Positions 24,799 through 33,338 of a stretch of DNA of 64,000 nucleotides are shown here, in pieces (position 1 is the stretch's first letter; each line of letters opens with the position of its first letter). Where the stretch lies: the NCBI RefSeq assembly GCF_000805385.1, contig NZ_JTJW01000006.1, positions 1 through 64,000 on the forward strand, read 5' to 3'. The DNA comes from Mycolicibacterium setense (GTDB lineage: Bacteria; Actinomycetota; Actinomycetes; Mycobacteriales; Mycobacteriaceae). The notes below the pieces were generated by a model. It made no database searches. It was not told the origin of the DNA and saw nothing but the letters and a program-made list of their open reading frames with translations. Made by a program: the position numbers and the translations under genes.

Positions 24799-25674
24799 AT
24801 GACAACCACACGCCATTCGGTCAGTTTTCTCGGTCTGGGTGAGATGGGCTCAGCGCTGGCCCGCGCCGCGATCACAGCGGGGCACCCCACCACCGTCTGG
24901 AATCGCACCGCCGCGCGGGCCGCGGCACTCGTCGAAGAGGGCGCGACTGTTGCGGCCGATCCTGCTGAGGCTCTCGCCGCAGACCTCATCGTGGTCTGTC
25001 TGTTCGATCAGGCTTCGGTACACGAGGTGCTCGACCCGGTGGCGCACCAGCTGGCGGGGCGCCGCGTGGTGAACCTGACCACGACGTCACCGGAGGGTGC
25101 GCGCGAGCTGGCCAGTTGGGCAGCCGGGCACGGGGTCGACTATCTCGATGGCGGCATCATGGCGACGCCGGAAATGATCGCGACGCCACAGTCGGCGATC
25201 CTCTACAGCGGCTCGGCAGCGTTGTTCGAGGACCACCGGACGTTCTTCGAAATCTGGGGCAGCGCTGAGTACTTCGGTGACGACGCAGGCATGGCGTCGC
25301 TATACGACCTGGCACTGCTGTCCGCCATGTATGTGATGTTCGCCGGTTTCTTCCACGGCGCTGCGATGGTGGGCGCGGCCGGTGTTCCCGCGAAGGAGTT
25401 CGCCGCCCGCACCGCGGCGTGGCTGCCGGCCCTGATGCCTGCGATCGCCGAGTACGCCACAGTCATCGACGGCGGCGACTACTCCGTGGCCGGCCAGCAG
25501 AGTCTGCTGTTCTCCGATCTCACTGACATCGTCAACGCCAGCCGGGACCAGGGGGTCAGCACCGAAGTCGTCGACGTGGTGCAGCGGCTGATCCACCGGC
25601 AGATCGATGCGGGCCACGGCAGTGACGGCTTCGCCCGCGTCATCGAGAGCATCAAGAACGGAGTGGCCGCATGA
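24799..25674 (+). CDS. Imine-reductase-like NAD(P)-dependent oxidoreductase, copy 1
   Basis: 291 residues of the beta-hydroxyacid dehydrogenase/imine reductase superfamily. The Rossmann motif is FLGLGEMGSALARA with NRT at the NADP-specificity site. The Lys of hydroxyacid dehydrogenases is replaced by Asp in SLYDLALL (about residue 170), as in imine reductases. The interdomain helix and all-helical C-domain are complete. Natural substrates of this group are largely unknown. First gene of a pair; its stop overlaps the next start (ATGA). Confidence 0.85.
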   Translation: MTTTRHSVSFLGLGEMGSALARAAITAGHPTTVWNRTAARAAALVEEGATVAADPAEALAADLIVVCLFDQASVHEVLDPVAHQLAGRRVVNLTTTSPEGARELASWAAGHGVDYLDGGIMATPEMIATPQSAILYSGSAALFEDHRTFFEIWGSAEYFGDDAGMASLYDLALLSAMYVMFAGFFHGAAMVGAAGVPAKEFAARTAAWLPALMPAIAEYATVIDGGDYSVAGQQSLLFSDLTDIVNASRDQGVSTEVVDVVQRLIHRQIDAGHGSDGFARVIESIKNGVAA

Positions 25675-26537
25675 CGGTGAGCGTGCTCGGTCTGGGACCG
25701 ATGGGACAGGCCCTTGCGGGCGCCCTGGTGACGGCGAAATACCCCACCACGGTGTGGAATCGGACGCCGGGCAAGGCTGACGCGCTGCTGGCGCGTGGTG
25801 CACGGTGGGCAGATACGCCGGCGGCGGCAGCTGCTGCCAGTGACCTCATCCTGGTCAACGTCGTCGATCAGGCGGCCGCGGACGCCGTGCTGGACGCCGC
25901 GGGCGATGCGATCGCGGGCCGGGTGGTCGTGGGGCTGTCTTCGGACATCCCCGATTCGGCGCACCGCACGGAGGAGCTGGTGATCGCGCGTGGGGCGCGC
26001 TATCTGGACGGAGCCATCATGACTCCGACCGATACCATCGGAACACCCAGCGCCAGCATTCTTTTCGCGGGCCCGCAGGACCTGTTCGACGCCCACCGGC
26101 CGGTGTTCGATGCGCTGGCCACGGTCAACTGGGTCGGCCCGGATGTGGGCCGGGCCGCGGCGTACGACATGGCGCTGCTCGACATCTTCTGGACTTCGAT
26201 CAGCGGGTTCGTGCACGCCCTCGCGATGGCCGGTGCGCACGATATCGCCCCCGCCGAACTGCTGCCGCATGCGAGCAACATCGCCGCCATCCTGCCGCCG
26301 ATCTTCGGCGAGATCGCCGAGCGCGTCGAGGCCGACCGTCACGGCGACGCCAGTGCCTCGGTGTCCTCGGTGGCCGCATCGGTCCGGCATCTGATCGCGG
26401 CGTCACAGTCGGCGGGCTTCGATGCCGGTGCGCTGGAAGCGTTCCGGGGGTACGTGGACTCCGCGGTCGCCGCCGGTCACGGCGCCGACGAGATCAGCCG
26501 GATCCGCCCGGCGGCCGTGAGCGTTTCGACGCCGTGA
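25671..26537 (+). CDS. Imine-reductase-like NAD(P)-dependent oxidoreductase, copy 2
   Basis: 288 residues, paralogous to the preceding gene: LGLGPMGQALAGA, WNRTPGKADAL, and AAYDMALLDIFW with the same Asp in place of Lys. Identity to copy 1 looks moderate (roughly a third by eye), so the duplication is old and the two may form a heterodimer, since the active site of imine reductases is built from two subunits. That is inference. Translationally coupled to copy 1. Confidence 0.85.
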   Translation: MTVSVLGLGPMGQALAGALVTAKYPTTVWNRTPGKADALLARGARWADTPAAAAAASDLILVNVVDQAAADAVLDAAGDAIAGRVVVGLSSDIPDSAHRTEELVIARGARYLDGAIMTPTDTIGTPSASILFAGPQDLFDAHRPVFDALATVNWVGPDVGRAAAYDMALLDIFWTSISGFVHALAMAGAHDIAPAELLPHASNIAAILPPIFGEIAERVEADRHGDASASVSSVAASVRHLIAASQSAGFDAGALEAFRGYVDSAVAAGHGADEISRIRPAAVSVSTP

Positions 26538-26580
26538 GGTGAACGCCGCTTTACATATATAGACACGAGGTAAAAACTTT

Positions 26581-26600
26581 GAACTTGTATTGACAAGTTC
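26581..26600. promoter_or_regulatory. GntR/UTRA operator in front of the phosphonate-type genes
   Basis: GAACTTGTATTGACAAGTTC is an inverted repeat with perfect 8-base arms and a 4-base centre. The TTGACA inside it (26590-26595) could be a -35 element, so binding would block RNA polymerase. A related site stands before the gntR gene at 30813-30831. Confidence 0.75.
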
Positions 26601-26625
26601 TGGTGATGTGGACCACAGTGGCCGC

Positions 26626-27768
26626 ATGGGAAATCACAGCTACGACGTCGTGGTGGTCGGTGCGGGCATCGTCGGCCTGGCGCATGCGTATCACGCGCAC
26701 CAGCGGGGACTGAGCGTCGCCGTCGTCGATCACGCCGACGGCGTCCTCGGCGCCTCGGTCCAGAACTTCGGGCACGCCTGCATCACCGCGCAGTCCGGGG
26801 TCGCGGGGGACTACGGCCGCAACGGTCGCAGGCACTGGCTCGATCTGTCCCGTAAGGCCGGCTTCTGGTCCGCGGAGTCGGGCACCTACTGCATCGCCCG
26901 CCACGATGATGAACGTGCGGTGATGGAGGAATTCGCCGCCGCGCGCGGCGACGGCGAGGTGCGGTTGCTGAGCCGTGAGCAGATTCTCGAACGGATTCCG
27001 GTGGTGCCCAACGGGGTCACCGGTGGCATGTACCTACCGAATGATCTGCAGGTCGACCCGCGAACGGCCGCACCGTCGATCGCCCGGTGGCTCGCCGGTG
27101 AGGGCGTCGACTTCCATTGGCGCACCGCGGCATCCGGGTTCGAGCCGGGAGTGGTGCACACGTCGCGCGGACCGCTGCGCGCAGGTACGACGTTCGTCAC
27201 GGTGAACTACGACGTGGATCGGTTGTTCCCCGCGCTGGCCGAACGCGACGGCCTGCTGAGGTGCCGGCTGCACATGTTGCGCGCCCGCCTGCCGCTGGCT
27301 TTCGCTCTGCCCGCGCCGCTGTTCACCGGTTGGTCACTGCTGAGGTACTCGGGATTCGAAGGCCTCCCGAGTACCCAAGCGGTGGCCGAGCGGCTGCGCG
27401 CCGAACATCCCGACTACATCGCCATCGACCTCCACCAGATGTACACCCCGCAGCCCGATGGCTCTCTGCTGATCGGCGACACCCACTACCGCGACATCTC
27501 CGCACCGCCGTTCCAGTCTGAAGAGGGCTTCGCCGTGCTCCTCGAAGAGGCGCGGAAACTGTTCGGCGTCAACGACATCGAGGTGACAGAGCGCTGGCAG
27601 GGCGTCTACACCTCGGCGCCGGGACAAGAGTTCCTCATCGAGCAGCCCATCGAGGGCACCCATGTCGTCACCGTCACCACCGGGATCGGCATGACCACCA
27701 GCATGGGCCTGGCCTACGACAGCGTCGAGAACGCCCTTGACCGCGACAAAGTCGTCGCACACGCCTGA
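26626..27768 (+). CDS. FAD-dependent oxidoreductase, TIGR03364/HpnW type (aminophosphonate catabolism)
   Basis: 380 residues of the DAO (D-amino-acid oxidase) fold. The FAD motif is VVVVGAGIVGLAHAYH (about 8-23), followed by an SVQNFGHACITAQSG segment and a C-terminal TTGIGMTTSMGLA FAD contact. This family is found beside phosphonatase-like HAD enzymes and is proposed to deaminate or demethylate aminophosphonates oxidatively. Here a TIGR03351-type HAD gene follows 28 bases later. ATG 26626 (MGNHSYDVVVV) is the natural start; a TTG at 26590 lies in the operator. Confidence 0.85.
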   Translation: MGNHSYDVVVVGAGIVGLAHAYHAHQRGLSVAVVDHADGVLGASVQNFGHACITAQSGVAGDYGRNGRRHWLDLSRKAGFWSAESGTYCIARHDDERAVMEEFAAARGDGEVRLLSREQILERIPVVPNGVTGGMYLPNDLQVDPRTAAPSIARWLAGEGVDFHWRTAASGFEPGVVHTSRGPLRAGTTFVTVNYDVDRLFPALAERDGLLRCRLHMLRARLPLAFALPAPLFTGWSLLRYSGFEGLPSTQAVAERLRAEHPDYIAIDLHQMYTPQPDGSLLIGDTHYRDISAPPFQSEEGFAVLLEEARKLFGVNDIEVTERWQGVYTSAPGQEFLIEQPIEGTHVVTVTTGIGMTTSMGLAYDSVENALDRDKVVAHA

Positions 27769-27796
27769 CCGATCCACCTGACCAGAAGGGAAACCC

Positions 27797-28495
27797 ATGA
27801 GTACCAAGACAACTGATCTGATCAGCCTCATCGTGTTCGATATGGCCGGCACCACGGTGGAGGACAGCGGGCTGGTTCAGCAGTCATTCCTGGCCGCCGA
27901 CAGTCATGCGGGGCTCTCGAAGACCGACGCCGACCGGGAGGAGATGTTGCGCTACGTCTCCGACACCATGGGCCAGTCGAAGATCGTGGTCTTCCGCCAC
28001 TTGGCCAAGGGCAACGAGGAACAGGCGCAGGCCGCGAACAAGGAGTTCGAGCGCTGCTACGGCCAGCTGGTGGCCGAGGGCAATTGCAGCCCCATCCCGG
28101 GTGCCGAAGAAGTCATTACATCTTTACGCTCCAGTGGCATCAAGACCGCGCTGACCACCGGGTTCGCGCGCGAAACCCAGTCGGCCATCATCGACGCCCT
28201 GGGCTGGCAGAACCTGGCGGACATCGTGCTGTGCCCGTCGCCAGGGGTGCGGGGCCGGCCGTATCCGGACATGCCGCTGACCGCACTGATGCAGACCCAG
28301 ACCGATTCCGTGCGTTCGATGATCGTCCTGGGTGACACTTCCTCCGATGTCATCAGCGGATTGCGCGCGGGCGCGCGGGCCTCGATCGGTGTGCTGACCG
28401 GTGCACACAACCGGGCACAGCTCTCCGAGGCGGGCGCCACGCACATTCTCGACAGCGTCGCCGCTCTCCCCGCGCTGGTGGCAGCGCTGCGGTAA
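27797..28495 (+). CDS. Phosphonatase-like HAD hydrolase (TIGR03351/PhnX-related)
   Basis: 232 residues. The HAD motif I is FDMAGTT: nucleophile D15 followed by Ala at 17 instead of a second Asp, which is the phosphonatase hallmark. Motif II is TTGF and motif III-IV is LGDTSSD. The cap segment MGQSKIVVFRHL aligns with MGxxKxxH of phosphonoacetaldehyde hydrolase, so K62 may be the Schiff-base Lys. It would cleave the C-P bond of a phosphono-aldehyde made by the upstream oxidase. It has a good ribosome site (AAGGGAAA). Confidence 0.87.
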   Translation: MSTKTTDLISLIVFDMAGTTVEDSGLVQQSFLAADSHAGLSKTDADREEMLRYVSDTMGQSKIVVFRHLAKGNEEQAQAANKEFERCYGQLVAEGNCSPIPGAEEVITSLRSSGIKTALTTGFARETQSAIIDALGWQNLADIVLCPSPGVRGRPYPDMPLTALMQTQTDSVRSMIVLGDTSSDVISGLRAGARASIGVLTGAHNRAQLSEAGATHILDSVAALPALVAALR

Positions 28496-28673
28496 CTCAA
28501 CACAACAGCTCTTGCGGCGGTCGGTCGTAGGCCTGCCTCCCGACCGCCGCACCGCTCTCTCACGTCGTTCTCTTTCGAGAAACCTGCTCTTGACGTTCGG
28601 CCACAGTCTCTTGGCAATCTGCCCCGGCCCGTCAGCACACCGCCTGCAGCACGCCCACATTAGGTGCATTCTC

Positions 28674-30008
28674 ATGACCAACGTAACGACTTCCATCACC
28701 CCGACGACAGTCCCGCGCTACCGCCGCTGGCGCATCCAGATCTTTGCGGTCACCTGGATCGCCTATGCCGGCTTCTATTTCACCCGGCAGGCCTTTTCGG
28801 TCGCCAAGCTGGGCATTCTCGAAGATCCCATCCTGTCCATCAGCCTGACGAAGAGCACCCTGGCAAACCTCGACGCCGCGTACCTCGCGGCCTACGCCGC
28901 CGGTCAGTTCATCTGGGGCCAGGTTTCGGACCGCTTCGGCCCCCGCGTCGTCATCCTCGGTGGCCTGGCGATATCGGCGATCGCCACCGTGTTCATGGGC
29001 CTGCTGCCCGCGCTGGTGTTCCTGCTGCCGCTGATGATCGTGCAGGGCCTGGCCCAGTCCACTGGCTGGTCCCCGACTCTGAGCAACATGGCCCAGTTCT
29101 TCTCGATCGGGGAACGGGGTCGCGTCCTCGGATTGTGGAGCACCAACTACGCATTCGGCGGCCTGGTGGCCGCACCGATTCTGGGCTGGGCCGCCTACGA
29201 CGTGTTCGGTTCGTGGCGCGCGGCATTCTTCACCGGTGCCGCCATCGTGGTCGGGGTGTTCGTGCTCGTCCTGTTGTTCCAGCGCAACAGTCCCAAGGAC
29301 GTCGGGTTGCCACCGATCGAGGAGTACCGCGCGTCGGAGGACGCTCGAGAAGGTGTCGAGCTCGATGACTCGCCCGAAGCGGAGGCCGTCGCCGAGCCGA
29401 AGCCGTCGTGGCAGGAATCGCTGAAGGCGGTGCTGAGCGACCGGATGGTGAGAACCCTTGGGGCGTCGTACTTCCTGCTCAAGCCGGCCCGCTACGCGAT
29501 CCTGCTGTGGGGCCCGGTGATCGTCGCCGAGCGTCTGGTCGACGGCGACAAGTTCCAGGCCGTGGCCATCCCGGTGGCATTCGGTGTCGCGGGTGTGATC
29601 GCCCCGATCCTGCTGGGCCGGATCTCCGATCGGGTGTTCAGCGCGCGCCGCGTGCCCGCCTGTGTGATCAGCCTGGGAATCCTGGTGGCGGTGCTGGCGC
29701 TGTTCGGTCCGCTCACCGCGACCGGCAATGCCTGGGTCATGGTCGTGGTGCTCGGTCTGATCGGCCTGAGCGTCTATGGCGCCGACGCGATGATCTCCTG
29801 TGTCGCCGCGGTGGACTTCGGTACCTCCAAGCACGCCGGTACCGCGGCCGGCTTCATCAACTGCTGCGGTTCGGTGGGGGCGATCCTGGGTGGGCTGCTG
29901 CCCGGATATCTGAACACCTCGACGTTGTTCTATGGATTCGCCGCTGCCGCAATGCTTTCCATGCTGCTACTGATCCCGCACTGGAACCGCATGCCCGCCG
30001 CCGATTAG
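28674..30008 (+). CDS. OPA-family major facilitator (organophosphate/organophosphonate importer)
   Basis: 444 residues, twelve predicted membrane helices with a charged central loop (about 215-255). Early motifs YAGFYFTRQAFSVAK and DRFGPR, and CCGSVGAILGGLLPG late, are those of the GlpT/UhpT/UhpC branch, which exchanges organophosphates for phosphate. With the flanking genes it most likely brings in an organophosphonate. A 178-base gap separates it from the HAD gene; no promoter is obvious in it. A long hairpin follows the stop. Confidence 0.83.
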   Translation: MTNVTTSITPTTVPRYRRWRIQIFAVTWIAYAGFYFTRQAFSVAKLGILEDPILSISLTKSTLANLDAAYLAAYAAGQFIWGQVSDRFGPRVVILGGLAISAIATVFMGLLPALVFLLPLMIVQGLAQSTGWSPTLSNMAQFFSIGERGRVLGLWSTNYAFGGLVAAPILGWAAYDVFGSWRAAFFTGAAIVVGVFVLVLLFQRNSPKDVGLPPIEEYRASEDAREGVELDDSPEAEAVAEPKPSWQESLKAVLSDRMVRTLGASYFLLKPARYAILLWGPVIVAERLVDGDKFQAVAIPVAFGVAGVIAPILLGRISDRVFSARRVPACVISLGILVAVLALFGPLTATGNAWVMVVVLGLIGLSVYGADAMISCVAAVDFGTSKHAGTAAGFINCCGSVGAILGGLLPGYLNTSTLFYGFAAAAMLSMLLLIPHWNRMPAAD

Positions 30009-30018
30009 CCACCGCGAG

Positions 30019-30068
30019 CAGACGTGAACTCCCCTGAAAATCACGGATTTTGGGGGGGTTCACGTCTG
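30019..30068. terminator. Long bidirectional hairpin between convergent genes
   Basis: CAGACGTGAAC (30019-30029) pairs with GTTCACGTCTG (30058-30068). Inner arms CTCCCC/GGGG and AAAATC/GATTTT close on an ACG loop. The right arm contains the gntR stop codon. It should stop both the transporter and the gntR transcripts. Confidence 0.75.
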
Positions 30069-30800
30069 TTCGGCGGAAGAAAATTTGGTGCGTGCGTTGA
30101 CGATGCTGAATGTGACGACGTCGGGCCGGTAACGATCATCGGCGCATTCGAAGACCACGCCGTGCTGATCGCGCGAGACGCGCCGCTCGCGGAGCAGCGG
30201 GCTGCCCGGCGCGATGCCGAGGTTCGCGGCGTCGTCAGGACCGGCGGCCACCGCGTCGAGCACGTGCTCCATCGAGTCGAAGTACACGCCGCGGCTGGCC
30301 AGGTAGTCCGTCATCGAGCCGGAGTCGGTGTCGAATTCGAACAGCAGGGAACCCACCGGCTCGATGAATGTGCTGCGTTCGATCATCGCGGGTTCGCCGT
30401 CGAGCAGTCGCACGCGCAGCACCTCGACCACGAAGTCGTCGGCAGTCAAACCCAAGGGTTCCATGGCGGATTCGGGTACGCGGCGGCGCGCCACCTCGAT
30501 GGTGCGATTGCCCGCGGTGCGGCCCACCCGCTCGGCCCACTGGGTGAACGGGGTGAAGGTGTCCAGGGTCTGCGTGGCGTCGTGACTGCGCACCACCGCG
30601 GGTTTGCCACGCGAGACGCGGATCAGGCCTTCGTTCTTCAGGGTGGCCAGGGCTTGGCGTACCGGGCCGCGGGACACGTCGAACTCGGCGCACAGCGCAC
30701 TCTCGGTGGGCAGCGCCTGACCGATGGCGTACTCGCGGCGGGTGATGCGCTGACGCAGTTCGGCCGCGACGTGCTCGTGGCGTGAACGGGGCCCCGCCAT
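30060..30800 (-). CDS. GntR-family regulator, HutC/UTRA type
   Basis: 246 residues. An N-terminal GntR winged helix (SRHEHVAAELRQRITRREYAIG, with FDVSRGPVRQALATLKNEGLI read as its recognition region) is followed by a UTRA ligand domain of about 165 residues. UTRA regulators sense small molecules, often the substrate of the adjacent catabolic genes; PhnF-type members control phosphonate or phosphate genes. ATG 30800 has the best spacing from GGAAGG; 30806 (ATG) and 30809 (GTG) are alternatives. Convergent to the transporter, with sites at 26581 and 30813. Confidence 0.87.
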   Translation of the reverse strand: MAGPRSRHEHVAAELRQRITRREYAIGQALPTESALCAEFDVSRGPVRQALATLKNEGLIRVSRGKPAVVRSHDATQTLDTFTPFTQWAERVGRTAGNRTIEVARRRVPESAMEPLGLTADDFVVEVLRVRLLDGEPAMIERSTFIEPVGSLLFEFDTDSGSMTDYLASRGVYFDSMEHVLDAVAAGPDDAANLGIAPGSPLLRERRVSRDQHGVVFECADDRYRPDVVTFSIVNARTKFSSAEQT

Positions 30801-30812
30801 CCGCATCACCTT

Positions 30813-30831
30813 CCAGTTGTCATGACAAGTT
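30813..30831. promoter_or_regulatory. GntR autoregulatory operator
   Basis: TTGTCATGACAA (30817-30828) is a perfect palindrome; read on the minus strand the site is AAACTTGTCATGACAACTGG. It shares AACTTGT-N2-TGACAA with the operator at 26581-26600. It lies 17 bases before the gntR start, so it should mediate autoregulation. Confidence 0.72.
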
Positions 30832-30856
30832 TGCCAGCTACATTACCGTGCGGTGT

Positions 30857-31612
30857 TCAGGGCAGGCCGCCGTCGACCCGCAGGATCGAGCCGGTGGTGA
30901 AGCTGGACGCGTCCGACATCAGAAACAGTGCGGCGCCGACGATCTCGGGCGGATTGCCGGCCCGCCGCAGGGCGAGGTGGCCGAACGGGTCGCCGGCCAT
31001 GTCCCAGGCCTTGCTGACATCGGTGAGAAACGGCCCGGCCATCAGGGTGTTGACCCGCACGGTCGGCCCGAATGCCTTCGCCAGGCCTTCGGTCATGGCG
31101 TTCAGGCCGGCCTTGGCCGCGGCGTAGGGCAGCATGTACTGGTCGGGCCGCAGCGACCCAGACGAGCTGACGTTGATGATCACGCCTCTGCCGACGGCCG
31201 CCATCCGCTCACCGAGCAGAGCCGAAAGCCGGAACGGCCCTTTGAGATTCAGATTGAAAACCGAGTCGAAGAGTTTCTCGGTGACGGAGCCGAGCGACTC
31301 GTACAGCGGTGACATGCCCGCGTTGTTGACCAACACGTCGACCTTGCCGAACCGCTCATAGGTGGCCTCGACCAGACCGTCGAGTCGATCCCACCGCCCC
31401 ACGTGAACCTGATAGGGCAGGGCGGCGCGACCCGTGGCGGCGGTGATCTCGTCGGCCGCGGCCACGCAGGAGTCCAGATTGCGGCTGGCGATCACGACGT
31501 CGGCGCCGCAGCGTGCCGCTCCCATCGCGATCTCACGGCCCAGTCCGCGGCTGCCGCCGGTCACCAGCACGACCCGATCGGTGAGGTCGAACAGTTCGTC
31601 GGCATAGCCCAT
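30857..31612 (-). CDS. Short-chain dehydrogenase/reductase
   Basis: 251-residue classical SDR: cofactor motif VTGGSRGLGREIA (about 17-29), NNAG, catalytic Ser in INVSSSGS and YAAAK (Tyr/Lys) at about 155-160, C-terminal ILRVDGGLP. The SRNL after the second strand suggests NADP preference. Substrate unknown. ATG 31612 (MGYADELFDLT) is preferred over a longer frame to 31684 that runs into the divergent phosphatase gene. It is divergent from that gene and may share its promoter region. Confidence 0.9.
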   Translation of the reverse strand: MGYADELFDLTDRVVLVTGGSRGLGREIAMGAARCGADVVIASRNLDSCVAAADEITAATGRAALPYQVHVGRWDRLDGLVEATYERFGKVDVLVNNAGMSPLYESLGSVTEKLFDSVFNLNLKGPFRLSALLGERMAAVGRGVIINVSSSGSLRPDQYMLPYAAAKAGLNAMTEGLAKAFGPTVRVNTLMAGPFLTDVSKAWDMAGDPFGHLALRRAGNPPEIVGAALFLMSDASSFTTGSILRVDGGLP

Positions 31613-31660
31613 GTCGCAGCCCTCTCCGGCCGTCCCGCACCGCGGACCTATGGTGACACG

Positions 31661-32302
31661 GTGCAACTGCTTCTCGTCCGACATGCTCTACCGCTCCGCA
31701 GCGAGCCCGGTCAAGGGTCCGACCCTGATCTGTCCGCCGAGGGCATCGCCCAGGCGCAGCGCCTGCCCGCGGCCCTGGCCCGGTTTCCCATCAGCCGGCT
31801 CGTCAGCAGCCCGCAGCGGCGGGCCATCCAGACCGCGGGGCCGCTGGCCGAGGAACTCGGACTGAAGGTCGACGTCGACGAGCGGCTCGCCGAGTACGAC
31901 CGCGACATGTCGCACTACGTGCCGATCGAGGAGATCGCGAAGGAGAACCCCGAGGAGCTGGCCCGGCTGCTTTCGGGTCATCTGCCGAGCAGCGTCGACG
32001 AGAAGGCGTTCCTTTCGCGGATCGACGTCGCCGTCGGAGAGCTCGTGGCGAACGGCGACCACGACGGCACCGTCGCGGTGTTCAGCCACGGTGGCGTGAT
32101 CAACGTGCTGCTGCACCAGATCCTCGGCACCGAGCGGCTGCTGTCCTTCCACGTCGACTACGCCTCGGTGACCCGGCTGCTGTCGTCGCGCTCGGGCAAG
32201 CTGGCCGTCGCCTCGGTCAACGGCACCGAGCACGTGTGGGATCTGCTGCCGCGGAATCGTCTCGGCGAGAGCTCGCGCGAAGAGCAACAAGCCGGGTGGT
32301 AA
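31661..32302 (+). CDS. Histidine phosphatase superfamily protein (phosphoglycerate mutase-like)
   Basis: 213 residues with the phosphohistidine motif LLVRHALP (LxRHG with A for G; His at position 7), the second catalytic segment SSPQRRAIQTA, and the late FSHGGVINVLL with the second His. Broad-specificity phosphatases of this group act on small phosphorylated metabolites. GTG 31661 puts RHA at the usual place. Four bases separate it from the following kinase-like gene, so they form an operon. Confidence 0.88.
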   Translation: MQLLLVRHALPLRSEPGQGSDPDLSAEGIAQAQRLPAALARFPISRLVSSPQRRAIQTAGPLAEELGLKVDVDERLAEYDRDMSHYVPIEEIAKENPEELARLLSGHLPSSVDEKAFLSRIDVAVGELVANGDHDGTVAVFSHGGVINVLLHQILGTERLLSFHVDYASVTRLLSSRSGKLAVASVNGTEHVWDLLPRNRLGESSREEQQAGW

Positions 32303-32305
32303 ACA

Positions 32306-33334
32306 GTGACCGTGACAAAGCTGGAGGGTCTCGACCTCACCGCCCTGGACCGGCATCTGCGTTCTGAAGGCATCGCCCGCAGTGGCGAGCTGCGTGCCGA
32401 ATTGATCGCCGGTGGCCGTTCCAACCTCACCTTCCGGGTGTGCGACGACGCGTCGGCCTGGGTGCTGCGCCGTCCGCCGCTGCACGGGCTGACGCCGTCC
32501 GCGCACGACATGGCCCGCGAGTACAAGGTGGTGGCGGCGTTGGCCGGCACCGCCGTCCCAGTCGCGCGTGCGGTGACGATGAGCAACGACGACTCCGTGT
32601 TGGGCGCGCCGTTCCAGATGGTCGAGAACGTCGACGGCCTCGTGGTCCGCAGTGCCTCAGAACTTGAGGCACTCGGTGACGAGCAGGTGATCGGCCACAG
32701 CGTCGACGCCCTGATCCGGGTGCTGGCCGACCTGCATGCCGTGGACCCGGAGGCGGTCGGTCTCGGCGACTTCGGCAAGCCCGCCGGCTACCTGGAACGC
32801 CAGGTGCGGCGCTGGGGTTCGCAGTGGGATCTGGTCCGGCTGCCCGACGATCCCCGCGACGACGACGTCAAGCGCCTGCACCAGGCTCTGGCGGAGTCGG
32901 TTCCGGCGCAGAGCCGCAATTCGATCGTGCACGGCGACTACCGCATCGACAACACCATCTTGGACGCACAGGACCCGACGAAGGTCCTGGCGGTGCTGGA
33001 TTGGGAGCTTTCCACGCTGGGCGACCCGTTGAGCGACGCCGCTCTGATGTGTGTGTACCGCGACCCGATGTTCAACCTGATCCTGAGCATGGAGGCGGCG
33101 TGGAGTTCACCGCTCATGCCGTCGGCCGACGAGCTGGCCAACCGCTATTCGGTGCAATCGGGTCAGGATCTGGCGCACTGGGACTTCTACATGGCGCTGG
33201 CCTACTTCAAGGCGGCGATCATCGCCGCGGGCATCGACTTCCGCGCACGACAGGGCTCCGAGGCACCGGGTGGTTCCAGCGTCGGCGAGGCGGTGGCCCC
33301 GGCCATCGCCTCGGGCCTGCGCGCCATCGGCTGA
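32306..33334 (+). CDS. fadE36: Aminoglycoside-phosphotransferase-fold kinase (FadE36/ACAD10-like)
   Basis: 342 residues of the APH/choline-kinase fold: VLRRPP (ATP Lys/Arg region), catalytic loop IVHGDYRIDN and metal-binding LDWELSTLGDP. The tail keeps AYFKAAIIAAGI. In M. tuberculosis the orthologue is called fadE36, although it has no acyl-CoA dehydrogenase domain; the related domain of human ACAD10/11 phosphorylates 4-hydroxyacyl-CoA. A role in hydroxy-fatty-acid breakdown is therefore plausible. Downstream of the histidine phosphatase. Confidence 0.85.
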   Translation: MTVTKLEGLDLTALDRHLRSEGIARSGELRAELIAGGRSNLTFRVCDDASAWVLRRPPLHGLTPSAHDMAREYKVVAALAGTAVPVARAVTMSNDDSVLGAPFQMVENVDGLVVRSASELEALGDEQVIGHSVDALIRVLADLHAVDPEAVGLGDFGKPAGYLERQVRRWGSQWDLVRLPDDPRDDDVKRLHQALAESVPAQSRNSIVHGDYRIDNTILDAQDPTKVLAVLDWELSTLGDPLSDAALMCVYRDPMFNLILSMEAAWSSPLMPSADELANRYSVQSGQDLAHWDFYMALAYFKAAIIAAGIDFRARQGSEAPGGSSVGEAVAPAIASGLRAIG

Positions 33335-33338
33335 CGGC

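Noticed and set aside
28401..28673. In-frame extension upstream of the OPA transporter
   Set aside because: It overlaps the HAD gene and lacks membrane or signal character; ATG 28674 gives the normal transporter start.
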